A stretch of DNA of 64,000 nucleotides from UBA5078 sp963977405 (GCA_963977405.1 CAXBOY010000002.1:1-64000), one strand, 5' to 3'; shown: positions 36,111 to 45,455, counted from the stretch's first letter. Numbers and translations: made by a program. The notes: a model not told the origin generated them from the sequence alone.

Positions 36111-37390
36111 TGAATCAGCTCAAACGGGTCGCCATCATCGGCGGCACACGCATTCCATTCTGTCGCTCCAATTCGGCCTACGCGCAGCTTAGCAATCTAG
36201 ACATGCTAACTGACACCCTACAGAGACTGGTCGATCAACATGGTCTCGCCGGCCGCAAGATCGACGAGGTGATCGCCGGCGCTGTCACTACTCACTCTAG
36301 GGACTGGAACCTCGCCAGGGAGGCAGTGCTCAGCACCAATCTTTCACCCGCAACACCCGCTACTACTCTGCAGATGGCCTGTGGCACCTCTTTGCAAGCA
36401 GCCCTTCTAGTTGGGGCGCGCATCGCCACTGGTCAAATCGACTGCGCGATCGCCGCGGGATCGGACACCACTAGCGATGCACCGCTGGTCTTGCAACCTA
36501 GACTCGCAAAGCGCCTGCTTGGGGCGAGCCAGGCCAGATCCTTCTCCGCAAAACTGCGCAGCTTCAAAGGCTTTGGCCTTAACGAACTCGCACCACAAGC
36601 TCCCGCCAACGGTGAACCCCGCACACGCCTGTCGATGGGTCAGCACTGCGAGATGATGGCGAAAGAATGGGATATTAGCCGTGAGGCGCAAGATCAATGG
36701 GCCCTAGAGAGTCACTTAAAAGCAGCCTCAGCCTATGAAGCGGGTTTCTTCGACGACTTGCTTAGCCCATATGAGGGCGTGGCTCGAGACAATAACATGC
36801 GACCCGATAGCAGCCTCGACAAACTAGCGGCATTACGACCGGTCTTTGATCGCTCCCCACAGGGCACGCTGACGGCAGCCAACAGCACACCGCTAACCGA
36901 TGGCGCTGCAGCCGTTTTCTTGTGCAGCGAGGATTATGCTATCCGCAATGATCTCTCCGTGCAGGCATGGCTTACTTTGGGGCGCACCAGCGCCGTCGAC
37001 TTTGTCGGCGGAGAGGGCCTACTTATGGCGCCTACTGTTGCGGTCAGTGAATTGCTGCAAACCGCCCAGTTAAGCCTACAAGACTTCGACTACTACGAGA
37101 TACATGAGGCTTTCGCTGCGCAAGTGCTGTGTACCCTAAAGGCGTGGGAGGACCCCGTGTACTGCAAAGAAAAACTAGGCCTGTCCCAGGCACTAGGTAG
37201 CATCGAGCGCAGCCGCATAAACGTAAAGGGCAGCTCTTTAGCCGTGGGCCACCCATTTGCAGCAACAGGGGCTAGAATAATCGGCACACTTGCGAAATTA
37301 CTGGACAAACAAAGTGGGCAGCGAGGACTGATTTCGATTTGCACGGCCGGAGGCATGGGGGCTGCGGCAATATTAGAGAGCGCCAATTAG
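36107..37390 (+). CDS. fadI: Thiolase, FadI-like acetyl-CoA acyltransferase
   Basis: A 427-residue thiolase. The nucleophilic Cys is in LQMACGTSLQ (about 90), the catalytic His in NVKGSSLAVGHPFAATGARI, and the second Cys in ISICTAGGMGAA near the C-terminus. The length fits FadI (436) rather than FadA (about 387). It completes the beta-oxidation cycle, cleaving 3-ketoacyl-CoA to acetyl-CoA. It overlaps the fadJ-like gene by four bases; a second ATG follows immediately at 36110. Confidence 0.9.
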   Translation: MMNQLKRVAIIGGTRIPFCRSNSAYAQLSNLDMLTDTLQRLVDQHGLAGRKIDEVIAGAVTTHSRDWNLAREAVLSTNLSPATPATTLQMACGTSLQAALLVGARIATGQIDCAIAAGSDTTSDAPLVLQPRLAKRLLGASQARSFSAKLRSFKGFGLNELAPQAPANGEPRTRLSMGQHCEMMAKEWDISREAQDQWALESHLKAASAYEAGFFDDLLSPYEGVARDNNMRPDSSLDKLAALRPVFDRSPQGTLTAANSTPLTDGAAAVFLCSEDYAIRNDLSVQAWLTLGRTSAVDFVGGEGLLMAPTVAVSELLQTAQLSLQDFDYYEIHEAFAAQVLCTLKAWEDPVYCKEKLGLSQALGSIERSRINVKGSSLAVGHPFAATGARIIGTLAKLLDKQSGQRGLISICTAGGMGAAAILESAN

Positions 37391-37628
37391 CGTGTTAAGC
37401 TTGATTTAAGTCAGGGAAAACCTATACGGCGAATTGAACTAAAGGTCATGAAGTTGCTAGAGTCTCTCGCCAACATGCACAAGTAACGAGGATATACGCT
37501 GACATCAATTCACCATAAAAAACAGAACAGGCGTTATACACTTGCGGGAACGCTTAAGTCCTGCTTCAATTAAGCGCCTGAAATTAGCCTTATAAAAAAA
37601 ATAGCATTGGTATACGGGAGAAAGTTGA

Positions 37629-38567
37629 ATGAATAAAAACTATAAGACTATGTGCGGTATTGCCTTTGGATCATTGGTCTTTCTAGCAAGTACCATCATG
37701 CCTGCTTCAGCGCAGGCTCCAATTAGCAATCCACTTTCCTTGACACCTCCGGTAGGTCTGCCGGTAGTCCCTATCTTCGAAGGGGCTTACGAGAATGAAG
37801 ACGGATCAGTTTCCTACTCTTTCGGTTATCTGAACCGCAACACTGGCGAGCCTGTTAGCGTCCCACTCGGTCAAAATAACCGCATCGAGCCTGCCCAATT
37901 CGACGGCGTTCAGCCCACTTACTTTGAACCCACGCGTCACACAGGTGTATTCACTGTCACGGTACCCGCATCGTTGCGGGATGGTGAAGTCTGGTGGTAC
38001 ATCAAGACTGGCAGCCATAGCGAATTGAAAGTTCCCGGTCGTCGCGGCCGCATGGGTTACACTCTCGACACGACTCCACGTCCGTCAGGCTCTCTAGCTC
38101 CGTTAGTGTCCTTTACCGCAGGTGGACCTACTGGTCAAAACCCAATGGGCATGACTGCCCAAAACGCCCTTTCGGTGAAGGCAGGAGTGCCTGTGACATT
38201 GACAGTGCATACTACAGACCCATCAGTACGTGACCCTGCAGATCCACGTAACGAAAAACCCATTCCATTACGCGTCTCTTGGCATAAGCATCAAGGTCCC
38301 GGCGAGGTCACTTACCAACAACATCCGTCCTCAGAGGATCCAGAGCCATTGAGTGAACTGCAGATCCGTCGTGGTATTTCACTGCCCGGTCCAGATCAAA
38401 CAGTCCTAACTCCCGGCCACGGTGTAGCGAATGTTATTGCTACCTTTTCTGAGCCTGGTGATTATCTTATGCGCACGATGGTCGATAACTGGGATGCAAC
38501 CGACAGCACCGAAGCGGATCAGTGCTGCTGGACAAATGTGTACCAGAAAGTAACAGTTACACCCTGA
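37629..38567 (+). CDS. Exported protein of unknown function (copper-monooxygenase locus)
   Basis: A 312-residue protein with a signal peptide (to about MPASAQA, residue 29). The mature part is rich in proline and beta-strand patterns, with conserved-looking segments DGEVWWYIKTGSHSELKVPGRRG, LRVSWHKHQGPG and a C-terminal EPGDYLMRTMVDNWD. The C-terminal stretch GVANVIATFSEPGDYLMR has an immunoglobulin-like look. It ends CCWTNVYQKVTVTP. I do not recognise a family. GGGAGAAAG lies before the ATG. It precedes the cytochrome-monooxygenase gene by 175 bp on the same strand and may work with it. Confidence 0.72.
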   Translation: MNKNYKTMCGIAFGSLVFLASTIMPASAQAPISNPLSLTPPVGLPVVPIFEGAYENEDGSVSYSFGYLNRNTGEPVSVPLGQNNRIEPAQFDGVQPTYFEPTRHTGVFTVTVPASLRDGEVWWYIKTGSHSELKVPGRRGRMGYTLDTTPRPSGSLAPLVSFTAGGPTGQNPMGMTAQNALSVKAGVPVTLTVHTTDPSVRDPADPRNEKPIPLRVSWHKHQGPGEVTYQQHPSSEDPEPLSELQIRRGISLPGPDQTVLTPGHGVANVIATFSEPGDYLMRTMVDNWDATDSTEADQCCWTNVYQKVTVTP

Positions 38568-38742
38568 TTCTACACACTTTTGTATTTTAGAATCATTTGC
38601 TAGAAATCGTCGAGAAACTCTTATATTGTGAGCTACTTGGCGGCGTCACAAATAGTTGCAGATACGCTTACCAAAGAGTGGACAAGAGACCGCGACACTA
38701 ATAGATTGCGGCAACTGCTCACCCATTTACGAGGAGAGGATC

Positions 38743-40125
38743 ATGAGAATCAAGCAGTGTTGGAACCATCAACGCTCAGGGAAGGCCGCACTAGGCTTTG
38801 CTGTCCTGGCAGTGTTTGGATTTACGGCGCAAGCCCAGGCGCAATCGTCTACCCTGTCAATCGACTCGGGTGCAGTGACATATGCCGATCACGTAGCAGA
38901 AATAATCACGGAAAATTGCGTTGTCTGTCACCGCGAAGGCGGTATCGGGCCCATGCAATTGACCAATTTTGAACAGATTCGCCCTTGGGCACCGCTCATT
39001 AGTCTGCGCGTTGCTAATCGCGAAATGCCTCCATATGCGTATGACCAACATATCGGCATTCAAGATCTTCAAGGCGACTGGCGTCTTACTGACGAAGAAA
39101 TCAGCACAATCACTAACTGGGTAGCACAAGGTGCTCCAGAAGGCGATTGGGGCGATCGTAGTCACCCAGTAGCAGATCTTCCAGACGCCGACGAATGGAC
39201 TTTCGCCGCGCAGTTCGGTGAGCCTACTATGATATTGGATTCGGCGCCCATAGACGTGCCGGCTCTAGGGAATGACATGTGGCATCGCCCTTATGTACAA
39301 ACAGGCCTGACCACTGATCGTTGCATTAAGGCGATTCAAGTGAAGCCTGCCGGTAATGCTAAGGCTGTTGTTCACCATGCGAACTCTGATCTTGAAGTGA
39401 TGAACGCAGATGGCGAATACGAAGACTACGGCCAGCTGACTGAGTATGCGATGGGCAAGTGGGGCGAGATCATGCCAGAAGGCGTGTGTCGCGTTATCCC
39501 TGCTAATTCACGCGTACGCTGGGACATCCACCTGTTCCCAGGCGGTGTTGGCGCAACGGCTCCAGGCACTATGATCGAAGACAACGTCGTTGAAATCGGT
39601 GTCTGGTTGCACCCAGAAGGCTATGCTCAGACTGCACGCTTCAAGCAAGACCTGAAGCTATACAGACTCGATCAGGGCGAACTAGTTATCCCTCCTCATG
39701 GTACTGCCATGACTCAGGGCTTCCACTCTTTCGACCACCCTGTGCGTATCGATAGCTTCCAGCCACACGGCCACCTGCGTATGCGCGCCGCCTCACTGGA
39801 GATTTTCTATCCAGCCACAGGTCGCACGGAGCAGATTAGCCAGATCTCTAACTGGAGCGCCACATGGCACCACAGCCACTTGTTTGAAGACGACGTCGCA
39901 CCTCTTCTTCCAACTGGCGCAGTCCTTGTGATCAAGCAGTGGTACGACAACACTGCAAATAACCCTAACAATCCAGATCCAGATTTCTGGGTTGTTGCGG
40001 GTAGCCGTACTGCAGACGAAATGACTCACGCTTGGATTGCAATAACTCACCTCGACGACGAAGGCTACCAGGAAATTCTGGCCCAGCGTGAAGAGGCAAA
40101 GCAGCGTTCTGTAGCAGCTGAGTAA
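38743..40125 (+). CDS. Cytochrome c - copper type II monooxygenase (PHM-like)
   Basis: A 460-residue exported protein (signal peptide to about AQAQA). A c-type heme site C59-V-V-C62-H63 is followed by a two-domain PHM-like fold. All six copper ligands expected from peptidylglycine hydroxylating monooxygenase can be placed: H211-H212 (VVHHANS), H263 (DIHLFP), H342-x-H344 (FQPHGHLR) and M427 (ADEMTHA). Spacings (51, 79 and 83) are similar to the rat enzyme. The heme could supply electrons in place of ascorbate (inference). Substrate unknown. The ATG at 38743 has GAGAGGA upstream. Confidence 0.82.
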   Translation: MRIKQCWNHQRSGKAALGFAVLAVFGFTAQAQAQSSTLSIDSGAVTYADHVAEIITENCVVCHREGGIGPMQLTNFEQIRPWAPLISLRVANREMPPYAYDQHIGIQDLQGDWRLTDEEISTITNWVAQGAPEGDWGDRSHPVADLPDADEWTFAAQFGEPTMILDSAPIDVPALGNDMWHRPYVQTGLTTDRCIKAIQVKPAGNAKAVVHHANSDLEVMNADGEYEDYGQLTEYAMGKWGEIMPEGVCRVIPANSRVRWDIHLFPGGVGATAPGTMIEDNVVEIGVWLHPEGYAQTARFKQDLKLYRLDQGELVIPPHGTAMTQGFHSFDHPVRIDSFQPHGHLRMRAASLEIFYPATGRTEQISQISNWSATWHHSHLFEDDVAPLLPTGAVLVIKQWYDNTANNPNNPDPDFWVVAGSRTADEMTHAWIAITHLDDEGYQEILAQREEAKQRSVAAE

Positions 40126-40132
40126 AAATGGT

Positions 40133-40159
40133 TTTAGCTGGCGCTAAGCGCCAGCTAAA
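40133..40159 (+). repeat. Inverted repeat after cytochrome-monooxygenase gene
   Basis: TTTAGCTGGCGC and GCGCCAGCTAAA, a perfect 12-bp stem with a three-base loop TAA. It starts eight bases after the stop codon and precedes a second, terminator-like hairpin. Confidence 0.8.
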
Positions 40160-40161
40160 CG

Positions 40162-40198
40162 AAAAAGGCCCAAGACTTCGCGTCCTGGGCCTTTTTTT
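40162..40198 (+). terminator. Strong Rho-independent terminator
   Basis: An A-tract, then GGCCCA and TGGGCC pair with an inner GAC/GTC helix around a TTCGC loop, followed by seven T residues. It is oriented to end the plus-strand monooxygenase transcript; the mirrored A-tract means it could also work for the convergent gene. Confidence 0.9.
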
Positions 40199-40205
40199 AT
40201 GGTTC

Positions 40206-40229
40206 AGATGTTTTGTTAACAAAACATCT
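40206..40229. repeat. Perfect 24-bp palindrome
   Basis: AGATGTTTTGTT followed at once by its reverse complement AACAAAACATCT, with no spacer. It lies between two other hairpins in the convergent gap and would form a cruciform or bind a dimeric protein; no function is apparent. Confidence 0.8.
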
Positions 40230-40230
40230 T

Positions 40231-40276
40231 GGTAGGAGCGCCTGCCCTCGCAAGGGGGGGCTTGCGCGCTCCTACC
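40231..40276. repeat. REP-like extragenic palindrome
   Basis: GGTAGGAGCGC (40231-40241) and GCGCTCCTACC (40266-40276) flank a C/G-rich centre containing CTCGCAAG and a run of seven G. The GTAGGAGCG arm resembles repetitive extragenic palindromes of pseudomonads. Its last base is the first base of the stop codon of the minus-strand gene, so it would also end that transcript. I found no second copy in this window. Confidence 0.55.
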
Positions 40277-41967
40277 TAATCCGCAAGGTGAAAGGTGAAA
40301 TAACCAGTAAACATCTCATCGGTGCTATTCAATCCAGAACGGACCTCTGCGTTAGGGTCAGGATTAAATGGGTTCGATACTGAGTTGTCGAAGGCTCCGC
40401 TTACGTGCACTGTGCTGCCTGAGGGGACAGAGATAGCTTTCTCTAGCACGTAGTGGGGTTGCCACCCGTAGTTGTACGCCGGCACGCTTAGAATATCCTG
40501 CATGGTGCCGTCGGGGTACTCCACACTAAACTTCATATTCTTGCCTCGCGCATTCATCTTCGCTCGAACGCCGGAGATGACGACAGCGTCCTCGAAGGTA
40601 TATTGTGCATGCGCACGTACATCGTGCTCAGTGGGGGGGATGACGACAGTAGCGGAGACCGCCTGCACCATCCTCTCCTTAAGATGTGGTATATCCTCTG
40701 GGTCGGCAAAATATAGTGCAATCTTGGTTTCATCGAATAGCTCCGCCCCGATGCCTACATAATGAAACTGCATCGACAATTTGGCGCCCTTAGGAATGCG
40801 CACCGCAGTGCCCTCGGGGAAACGTTCGGCGCGCGCCTCTCCAGGTGAATAGCCACCGAGGAATCGGCGCGTGGAAGTAGAATTGGAACGTTCCTCACCC
40901 CAAAAATCCTCCTCGTCCAGAGTAACGAAACTCATGAGATGGTGTAGTGCACTAGTTGCGACAGCTTGATACTGCATGCCCACCACCCATTTATCTTCGT
41001 CTATGGGCAGCTCTACATCCGCATAGATATAATCCAATACGCCGGTGGCTGGAATGCGTTGACGCGGCGCAGTGACAATCAGATCGGGCTCTCCTAGGAG
41101 CCACTCCTTATTCTCAACATAGTTGAACTCTTCGAGAGGATCTGGACCCTCGCCCCTAGGTGCTCCAGCACTTAGCCAGTGCACGAGTTTTTGGATATCT
41201 TCAGTGGCTATGTAACGAGCAGAGTCGGAGTGCCCAATGTCGGGGTCGATCTGCGCTGGAGGCATACGCTTGTTCAGCAGCACCTCTTTGATCATAGGTG
41301 ACCAGCCCAGCAAGGATAGATAGCTGTCCAACGCGAAAGGACCTACTCCGAACTGGCGATGACAAGTGACACAATTGTCGATAATCATCGGGGCAATGTC
41401 AGTAACATAACTGGGGACTACCTCGCTATGGGCATCGCGCACCGGGTAGCTCACAGCACAAGGAGAGGGGTTATCGGTCTTTACTGTATTTCTAACAGGA
41501 CCTTCCAGAATGGCAGATAAAGTAAGCCCTAAATCGGCGCCCACCGCACCAATATAGTAAAGAGAAATGCGATCGGGATTGAGAACACGCACATCCCCCG
41601 CATGGCTTATTCCGAGAGCCTCGGACACCAGCTGACCGCTGTCTTGGAGTATAGGGACCTCTAGGTCCAGAGCGCGTAACTCAGCGCGATCGGAGTCTTG
41701 CGAGTCGATGAGCAGAAACTCGATCCCTTGCTCTGCATATTGGGAACGCAGCTCACGATAACTGGAGAGCATACCGTCCATCCCCGCGCAGCTGGGGGCG
41801 TAGGACATTAATACGACAGCCTTTCGATGCTGATAGCGGCTAAGTTGATGGAAGTTGCCCTGCTCGTCGAGCAAAGCAAAATCACCAGTCCTATCGAGAG
41901 CGGCACTCACGGTACCTGAGGCCAAGGCGATACAAACACCAAGGCATGAAATGGTAGCTCTAGTCAT
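40276..41967 (-). CDS. Redoxin - cytochrome c - PHM-like protein with altered copper site
   Basis: A 563-residue exported protein. After a signal peptide comes a thioredoxin-fold redoxin domain (about 25-160) with a single Cys60 (APSCAGM). A c-type heme site C199-V-T-C202-H203 follows, then a PHM-like two-domain fold. The electron-transfer copper ligands H342-H343 and H402 and the methionine (M552) are present. The HxH of the catalytic copper is replaced: VRAKMNARGK shows K470 and N472 where HMHxRGK is usual. It may therefore be an electron carrier rather than a hydroxylase. It lies 50 bases downstream of the next gene on the minus strand. Confidence 0.82.
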   Translation of the reverse strand: MTRATISCLGVCIALASGTVSAALDRTGDFALLDEQGNFHQLSRYQHRKAVVLMSYAPSCAGMDGMLSSYRELRSQYAEQGIEFLLIDSQDSDRAELRALDLEVPILQDSGQLVSEALGISHAGDVRVLNPDRISLYYIGAVGADLGLTLSAILEGPVRNTVKTDNPSPCAVSYPVRDAHSEVVPSYVTDIAPMIIDNCVTCHRQFGVGPFALDSYLSLLGWSPMIKEVLLNKRMPPAQIDPDIGHSDSARYIATEDIQKLVHWLSAGAPRGEGPDPLEEFNYVENKEWLLGEPDLIVTAPRQRIPATGVLDYIYADVELPIDEDKWVVGMQYQAVATSALHHLMSFVTLDEEDFWGEERSNSTSTRRFLGGYSPGEARAERFPEGTAVRIPKGAKLSMQFHYVGIGAELFDETKIALYFADPEDIPHLKERMVQAVSATVVIPPTEHDVRAHAQYTFEDAVVISGVRAKMNARGKNMKFSVEYPDGTMQDILSVPAYNYGWQPHYVLEKAISVPSGSTVHVSGAFDNSVSNPFNPDPNAEVRSGLNSTDEMFTGYFTFHLAD

Positions 41968-42017
41968 GGAAAACTCCTATCCATAGTCGAAGCGGGTGGC
42001 CTGTTTCATGCGCATAA

Positions 42018-43148
42018 TTAACGCATTGGATAGTTGCTTATATGCTGTTCACCAGTGGCTGCGCGAGAGCGGTTACGCTCAGATTCCGCCATGCCGCCTA
42101 ATGCAGGGCCGCCTTGATTGAAGATCCCCCCTCTTAGCACGAAAAACAAATAATCAGTTTCGCCCTCTAAATACTCAGTTTTACTAGTGTACTTCGCGAC
42201 CATCTCATTGATGGCACGACCACGATCAGGGACATCGGGATGTACTAAAATATCGCCAATGACTACTTTCAACGCCGCGATATTATCGAGCACATAGGCT
42301 GCCCCAGGGTGAAAACCGTATAGATACGGGGCAATCACGGGCATTGTCGGAATATCGGTTGGAAGAGCCATTAATCCACCATGCACGGGCGCGATTTTCT
42401 CCTCATAAAGCGCGATAACATTCTCAATGCCGGATTCCAATTCGCTCTGGTTTCTAGAGATCATCGCAACCTCTAGCGTTGCCAATTGCAGCCACTGAGA
42501 GGCCCACGTTAATCCGCTAAGTTGCGGAAAGCCTACGCGGAAGGAGTAGGCATAATCGTGCTCTGAGAGCAGCTCAGAGGACTTAGGCTGAGCTGGCACT
42601 GAATGAGCGTCGTCACTCAAGTAGTCGGTCAATGCGATATCGACTGCGTTGTGTTTGTCGATCAGATTATCATCAAGATAAATCTCCACCATCTTGGTGG
42701 CGAAATCTCTGCCACGCTGCAGCACCATTACTGCATTCGGTGGAATACTGCCATTGGCCTCAAGAACCTCTTCGGCCTCCTCCGCTGAGTACTCACGACG
42801 AATCATTGCCTGCAAACCGGGCGTAGCACGACTTTCGAACACACGAAAAGGGCCTAGCATCGCTAGATGGTCAGAAGAGGAGTGATAGTGAGAAAAACCG
42901 GCTTGAGATAGCTCTATTAAGGCTTCACGCAATAGACCCTTGCCGATCATCGAGTCTGCGGAGTTGTTGCTGGCGACGATTTCATCGAAGACAGCAGCCT
43001 GTAAGACCGCAGAAGCGTTGAGATAGCGGCTTAGATCTGGGAATCTTGTGTCGATCAGTTCATTACCTGTTTGCGCAAATGTAACGAGCGGTGTGGCAAT
43101 GCTCGCAACCGCTAGGCCCATTAGTAAACTGTGCAGTGTCTTTTTCAT
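42018..43148 (-). CDS. Exported protein of unknown function (copper-monooxygenase locus)
   Basis: A 376-residue protein with a signal peptide (MKKTLHSLLMG.. to TFAQ). The mature part is largely helical, with segments such as FSHYHSSSDHLAMLGPFRVFE, PNAVMVLQRGRDF and GFHPGAAYVLDNIAALKVVIGD. Several histidines and acidic residues could bind metal, but no known motif is seen. It is the first gene of a minus-strand pair with the redoxin-cytochrome gene (50-base gap), so a shared role is likely. Not recognised. Confidence 0.7.
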   Translation of the reverse strand: MKKTLHSLLMGLAVASIATPLVTFAQTGNELIDTRFPDLSRYLNASAVLQAAVFDEIVASNNSADSMIGKGLLREALIELSQAGFSHYHSSSDHLAMLGPFRVFESRATPGLQAMIRREYSAEEAEEVLEANGSIPPNAVMVLQRGRDFATKMVEIYLDDNLIDKHNAVDIALTDYLSDDAHSVPAQPKSSELLSEHDYAYSFRVGFPQLSGLTWASQWLQLATLEVAMISRNQSELESGIENVIALYEEKIAPVHGGLMALPTDIPTMPVIAPYLYGFHPGAAYVLDNIAALKVVIGDILVHPDVPDRGRAINEMVAKYTSKTEYLEGETDYLFFVLRGGIFNQGGPALGGMAESERNRSRAATGEQHISNYPMR

Positions 43149-43280
43149 TCTTACCCCCGCGTGGCGTTTATAACAGCCTGTGGTTTACCCACTTTTTATA
43201 GTTGGCATAAGGATAAAAGCCCTTGTTCAGGAAGTCTATCATCCAGGCACGCAAAGATTTGGCAATATGTGACAGGAGCA

Positions 43281-45008
43281 CTAAGAATCAGTCTCTTGAG
43301 CTATTTTCAGACCTATCTTAAGAACGCGTCCGTGATCGATGGCGGCCACGGTCCACAAAAACCCCTGCCATAACATCTGATCCCCGACCACCGGCTTACC
43401 GCCCATTTTCTGCTGAAAGAATTCGCCAATGGAAATACTGCCTTCGCCCTCGAGCAATGCGAATCCATACACTGGCGCAAGGTCCATGAGTCGAGCGTTT
43501 GCATCTAAAATAAAGTCCCCGAAGAACCAAGTATCTGCCGTAGAACTAGGGGCCTGACTGAATAATTTTCCAAGACTTGGCAGGTCATACTCATGACCAA
43601 CGATGCACAAAATATCACCAGCGAGCAGCTTCGTACTGCCACTTGGGTGTAAGAGTTCACGCCCCCGAAACAATGCCGCGATTCGTGTCCCCTCGGGCAT
43701 ATGCAAACGCCTCAGCTCGGTGTTAATACACCACTTCTCCGCGCCCAAGCGATAGACAAAGAGCTCCCACTCGCTAGTAGGGTGTATCTCCAAACCTGAG
43801 CGCGCAATGGGCGAAGGCTGCGAGGGTACCTCTACCTTCGCAAGCCTTGTTGCCAGTGGAATAGAACTGCCCTGCACAAGCAAGGATACCAACACAACGA
43901 AAAAAGCGAGATTGAAATACAGCTGGGCATTTGGCAGCCCCGCCATAATAGGATACACCGCGAGAATAATCGGCACAGCTCCGCGCAAACCAACCCAAGA
44001 GATGAACCAGCGCTCGCGGTTCTTGAATCGACTAAACGGTATCAAACTGAGCCAGACAGCCAAGGGGCGAGCGAACAATATCATCCATAATGCGAGCATC
44101 AGACCGGGCAATGCGATGTCTTGCAACTCACTAGGGGTAAGCAATAAGCCAAGCACCAAGAACATGCCGATCTGACTTAACCAGGCCAACCCGTCGAAGA
44201 TGCTAAGGATAGAGGTTCTGCTGCGCAGTGGACGGTTGCCGAGTAGTAAGCCGCATAAATAGATCGCAAGAATGCCACTACCACCGAGCATATTGGTGAC
44301 CGCATAAATTGTTAGGCCGCCGCTAATTGCGAGCAGCGGATATAGACCGTTGGCGAGTGTGCTGCGATTTATTAGCTGCAATAGCAACCAACCACCTACC
44401 AACCCCAATACTATGCCCACCCCAAACTGCTGTAGCAATTGCAGTAGAAAAAACCAACCAAACTCCTGCTCTCCTGAGGCGAGCACTTCTATTAGAGTAA
44501 CGGTAAGAAACACCGCCATCGGGTCGTTGCTGCCGGATTCGATCTCTAACGTAGCGCCTACGCGCTCATTGAGACTACGCTGCCCTAGCAAGGAAAAAAC
44601 CGCCGCCGCATCCGTTGATCCGACGATAGCCCCAATCAACAAGCCCTGCACAATGTTCAGATCGAATAAATACGCCGCCACTAGGCCAGTGAGACTAGTG
44701 GTTAGGAGGACGCCTATCGTGGCCAGAGAGAGCGCGGGACCCAATGCAACCCGGAATGTGGCGGCGCGTGTGCGCATGCCACCGTCCAACAAGATAATCG
44801 CAAGTGCGAGATTGCTCGCGAGATAGGCTAGGGAATAGTCATCGAATTGAATACCACCAATGCCATCCTCGCCGGCGAGAATACCAACCCCAAGGAAGAT
44901 CACCAGGATCGGAATCCCTAGTCGTGAAGACAGCGCACTAAAGAGCACACTGAAACCGACCAGTAGGGCACCAATCAAGAAGAAACTATTAATACTGCCG
45001 ACGTCCAT
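43281..45008 (-). CDS. nhaP2: NhaP2 (CvrA) potassium/proton antiporter
   Basis: A 575-residue inner-membrane antiporter that exchanges K+ (and related cations) for H+, protecting against excess potassium and osmotic stress. It aligns end to end with E. coli NhaP2 (578 residues): SSRLGIPILVIFL, the ion-binding region GSTDAAAVFSLL then ESGSNDPMAVFLT, and WVGLRGAVPIILAV. C-terminal TrkA_C (about 400-480) and CorC/HlyC-associated (about 495-570) cytosolic domains follow. It is upstream on the same strand of the copper-monooxygenase pair with a 132-base gap. Confidence 0.95.
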   Translation of the reverse strand: MDVGSINSFFLIGALLVGFSVLFSALSSRLGIPILVIFLGVGILAGEDGIGGIQFDDYSLAYLASNLALAIILLDGGMRTRAATFRVALGPALSLATIGVLLTTSLTGLVAAYLFDLNIVQGLLIGAIVGSTDAAAVFSLLGQRSLNERVGATLEIESGSNDPMAVFLTVTLIEVLASGEQEFGWFFLLQLLQQFGVGIVLGLVGGWLLLQLINRSTLANGLYPLLAISGGLTIYAVTNMLGGSGILAIYLCGLLLGNRPLRSRTSILSIFDGLAWLSQIGMFLVLGLLLTPSELQDIALPGLMLALWMILFARPLAVWLSLIPFSRFKNRERWFISWVGLRGAVPIILAVYPIMAGLPNAQLYFNLAFFVVLVSLLVQGSSIPLATRLAKVEVPSQPSPIARSGLEIHPTSEWELFVYRLGAEKWCINTELRRLHMPEGTRIAALFRGRELLHPSGSTKLLAGDILCIVGHEYDLPSLGKLFSQAPSSTADTWFFGDFILDANARLMDLAPVYGFALLEGEGSISIGEFFQQKMGGKPVVGDQMLWQGFLWTVAAIDHGRVLKIGLKIAQETDS

Positions 45009-45124
45009 CTTCTCATTCCATTAGGCTAAGGCACGACAATACAATAGCAGAGCGCTAGACAACTGAGCGGGATTTTTAGCGTGAGATCGCGATTCTTCGA
45101 GGGGAGCTAGAGCTTTGGGCGCTG

Positions 45125-45319
45125 TTACGATACGTCCTGCATTGACTTGATCGTCTGCAATTCGGCAGCGAACTCCTCTAGTTTGTCCCTTATCTGGTTT
45201 TCGGCGTCAGCTTCAGACCAAACGCTGACATCCAGAGCCTGGACGACTGCATCTTCTATTTCCAACGGATCGACAGCTCCGACTTCAAAAGAGGTTTTCG
45301 TCATTTTTTCGTCGTTCAT
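45125..45319 (-). CDS. Small acidic protein, hypothetical
   Basis: A 64-residue acidic protein beginning MNDEKMTKTSFEVGAVDPLEIEDAVVQAL and ending with a helical, charged tail. The ATG at 45319 has TTAGG nine bases upstream; an in-frame ATG at 45337 would add six residues. No family is recognised and no membrane segment is seen. It stands alone between purA and nhaP2 on the same strand. Plausible because of its sensible composition and ribosome site, but coding is not certain. Confidence 0.5.
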   Translation of the reverse strand: MNDEKMTKTSFEVGAVDPLEIEDAVVQALDVSVWSEADAENQIRDKLEEFAAELQTIKSMQDVS

Positions 45320-45413
45320 TAGCCGCCTAAGCTCCATTATTTTGTCACTAATCCAGCCAAATTAGCGGCCATCTAGCACACTGTCAATTGAATCAAGGGG
45401 TAAATGTGAGGCA

Positions 45414-45448
45414 GTTAACGGGCGCTCACTCACGCCGCGCCCGTTAAC
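45414..45448 (-). terminator. Inverted repeat after purA
   Basis: GTTAACGGGCGC and GCGCCCGTTAAC form a perfect 12-bp stem around an 11-base loop, eight bases beyond the purA stop (minus strand). The following bases are not T-rich, so termination may be Rho-assisted. Confidence 0.6.
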
Positions 45449-45455
45449 GAAAGTC

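Noticed and set aside
38628..38972. 114-residue plus-strand frame before the cytochrome-monooxygenase gene
   Set aside because: Overlaps the real gene in another frame and has no signal or motif.
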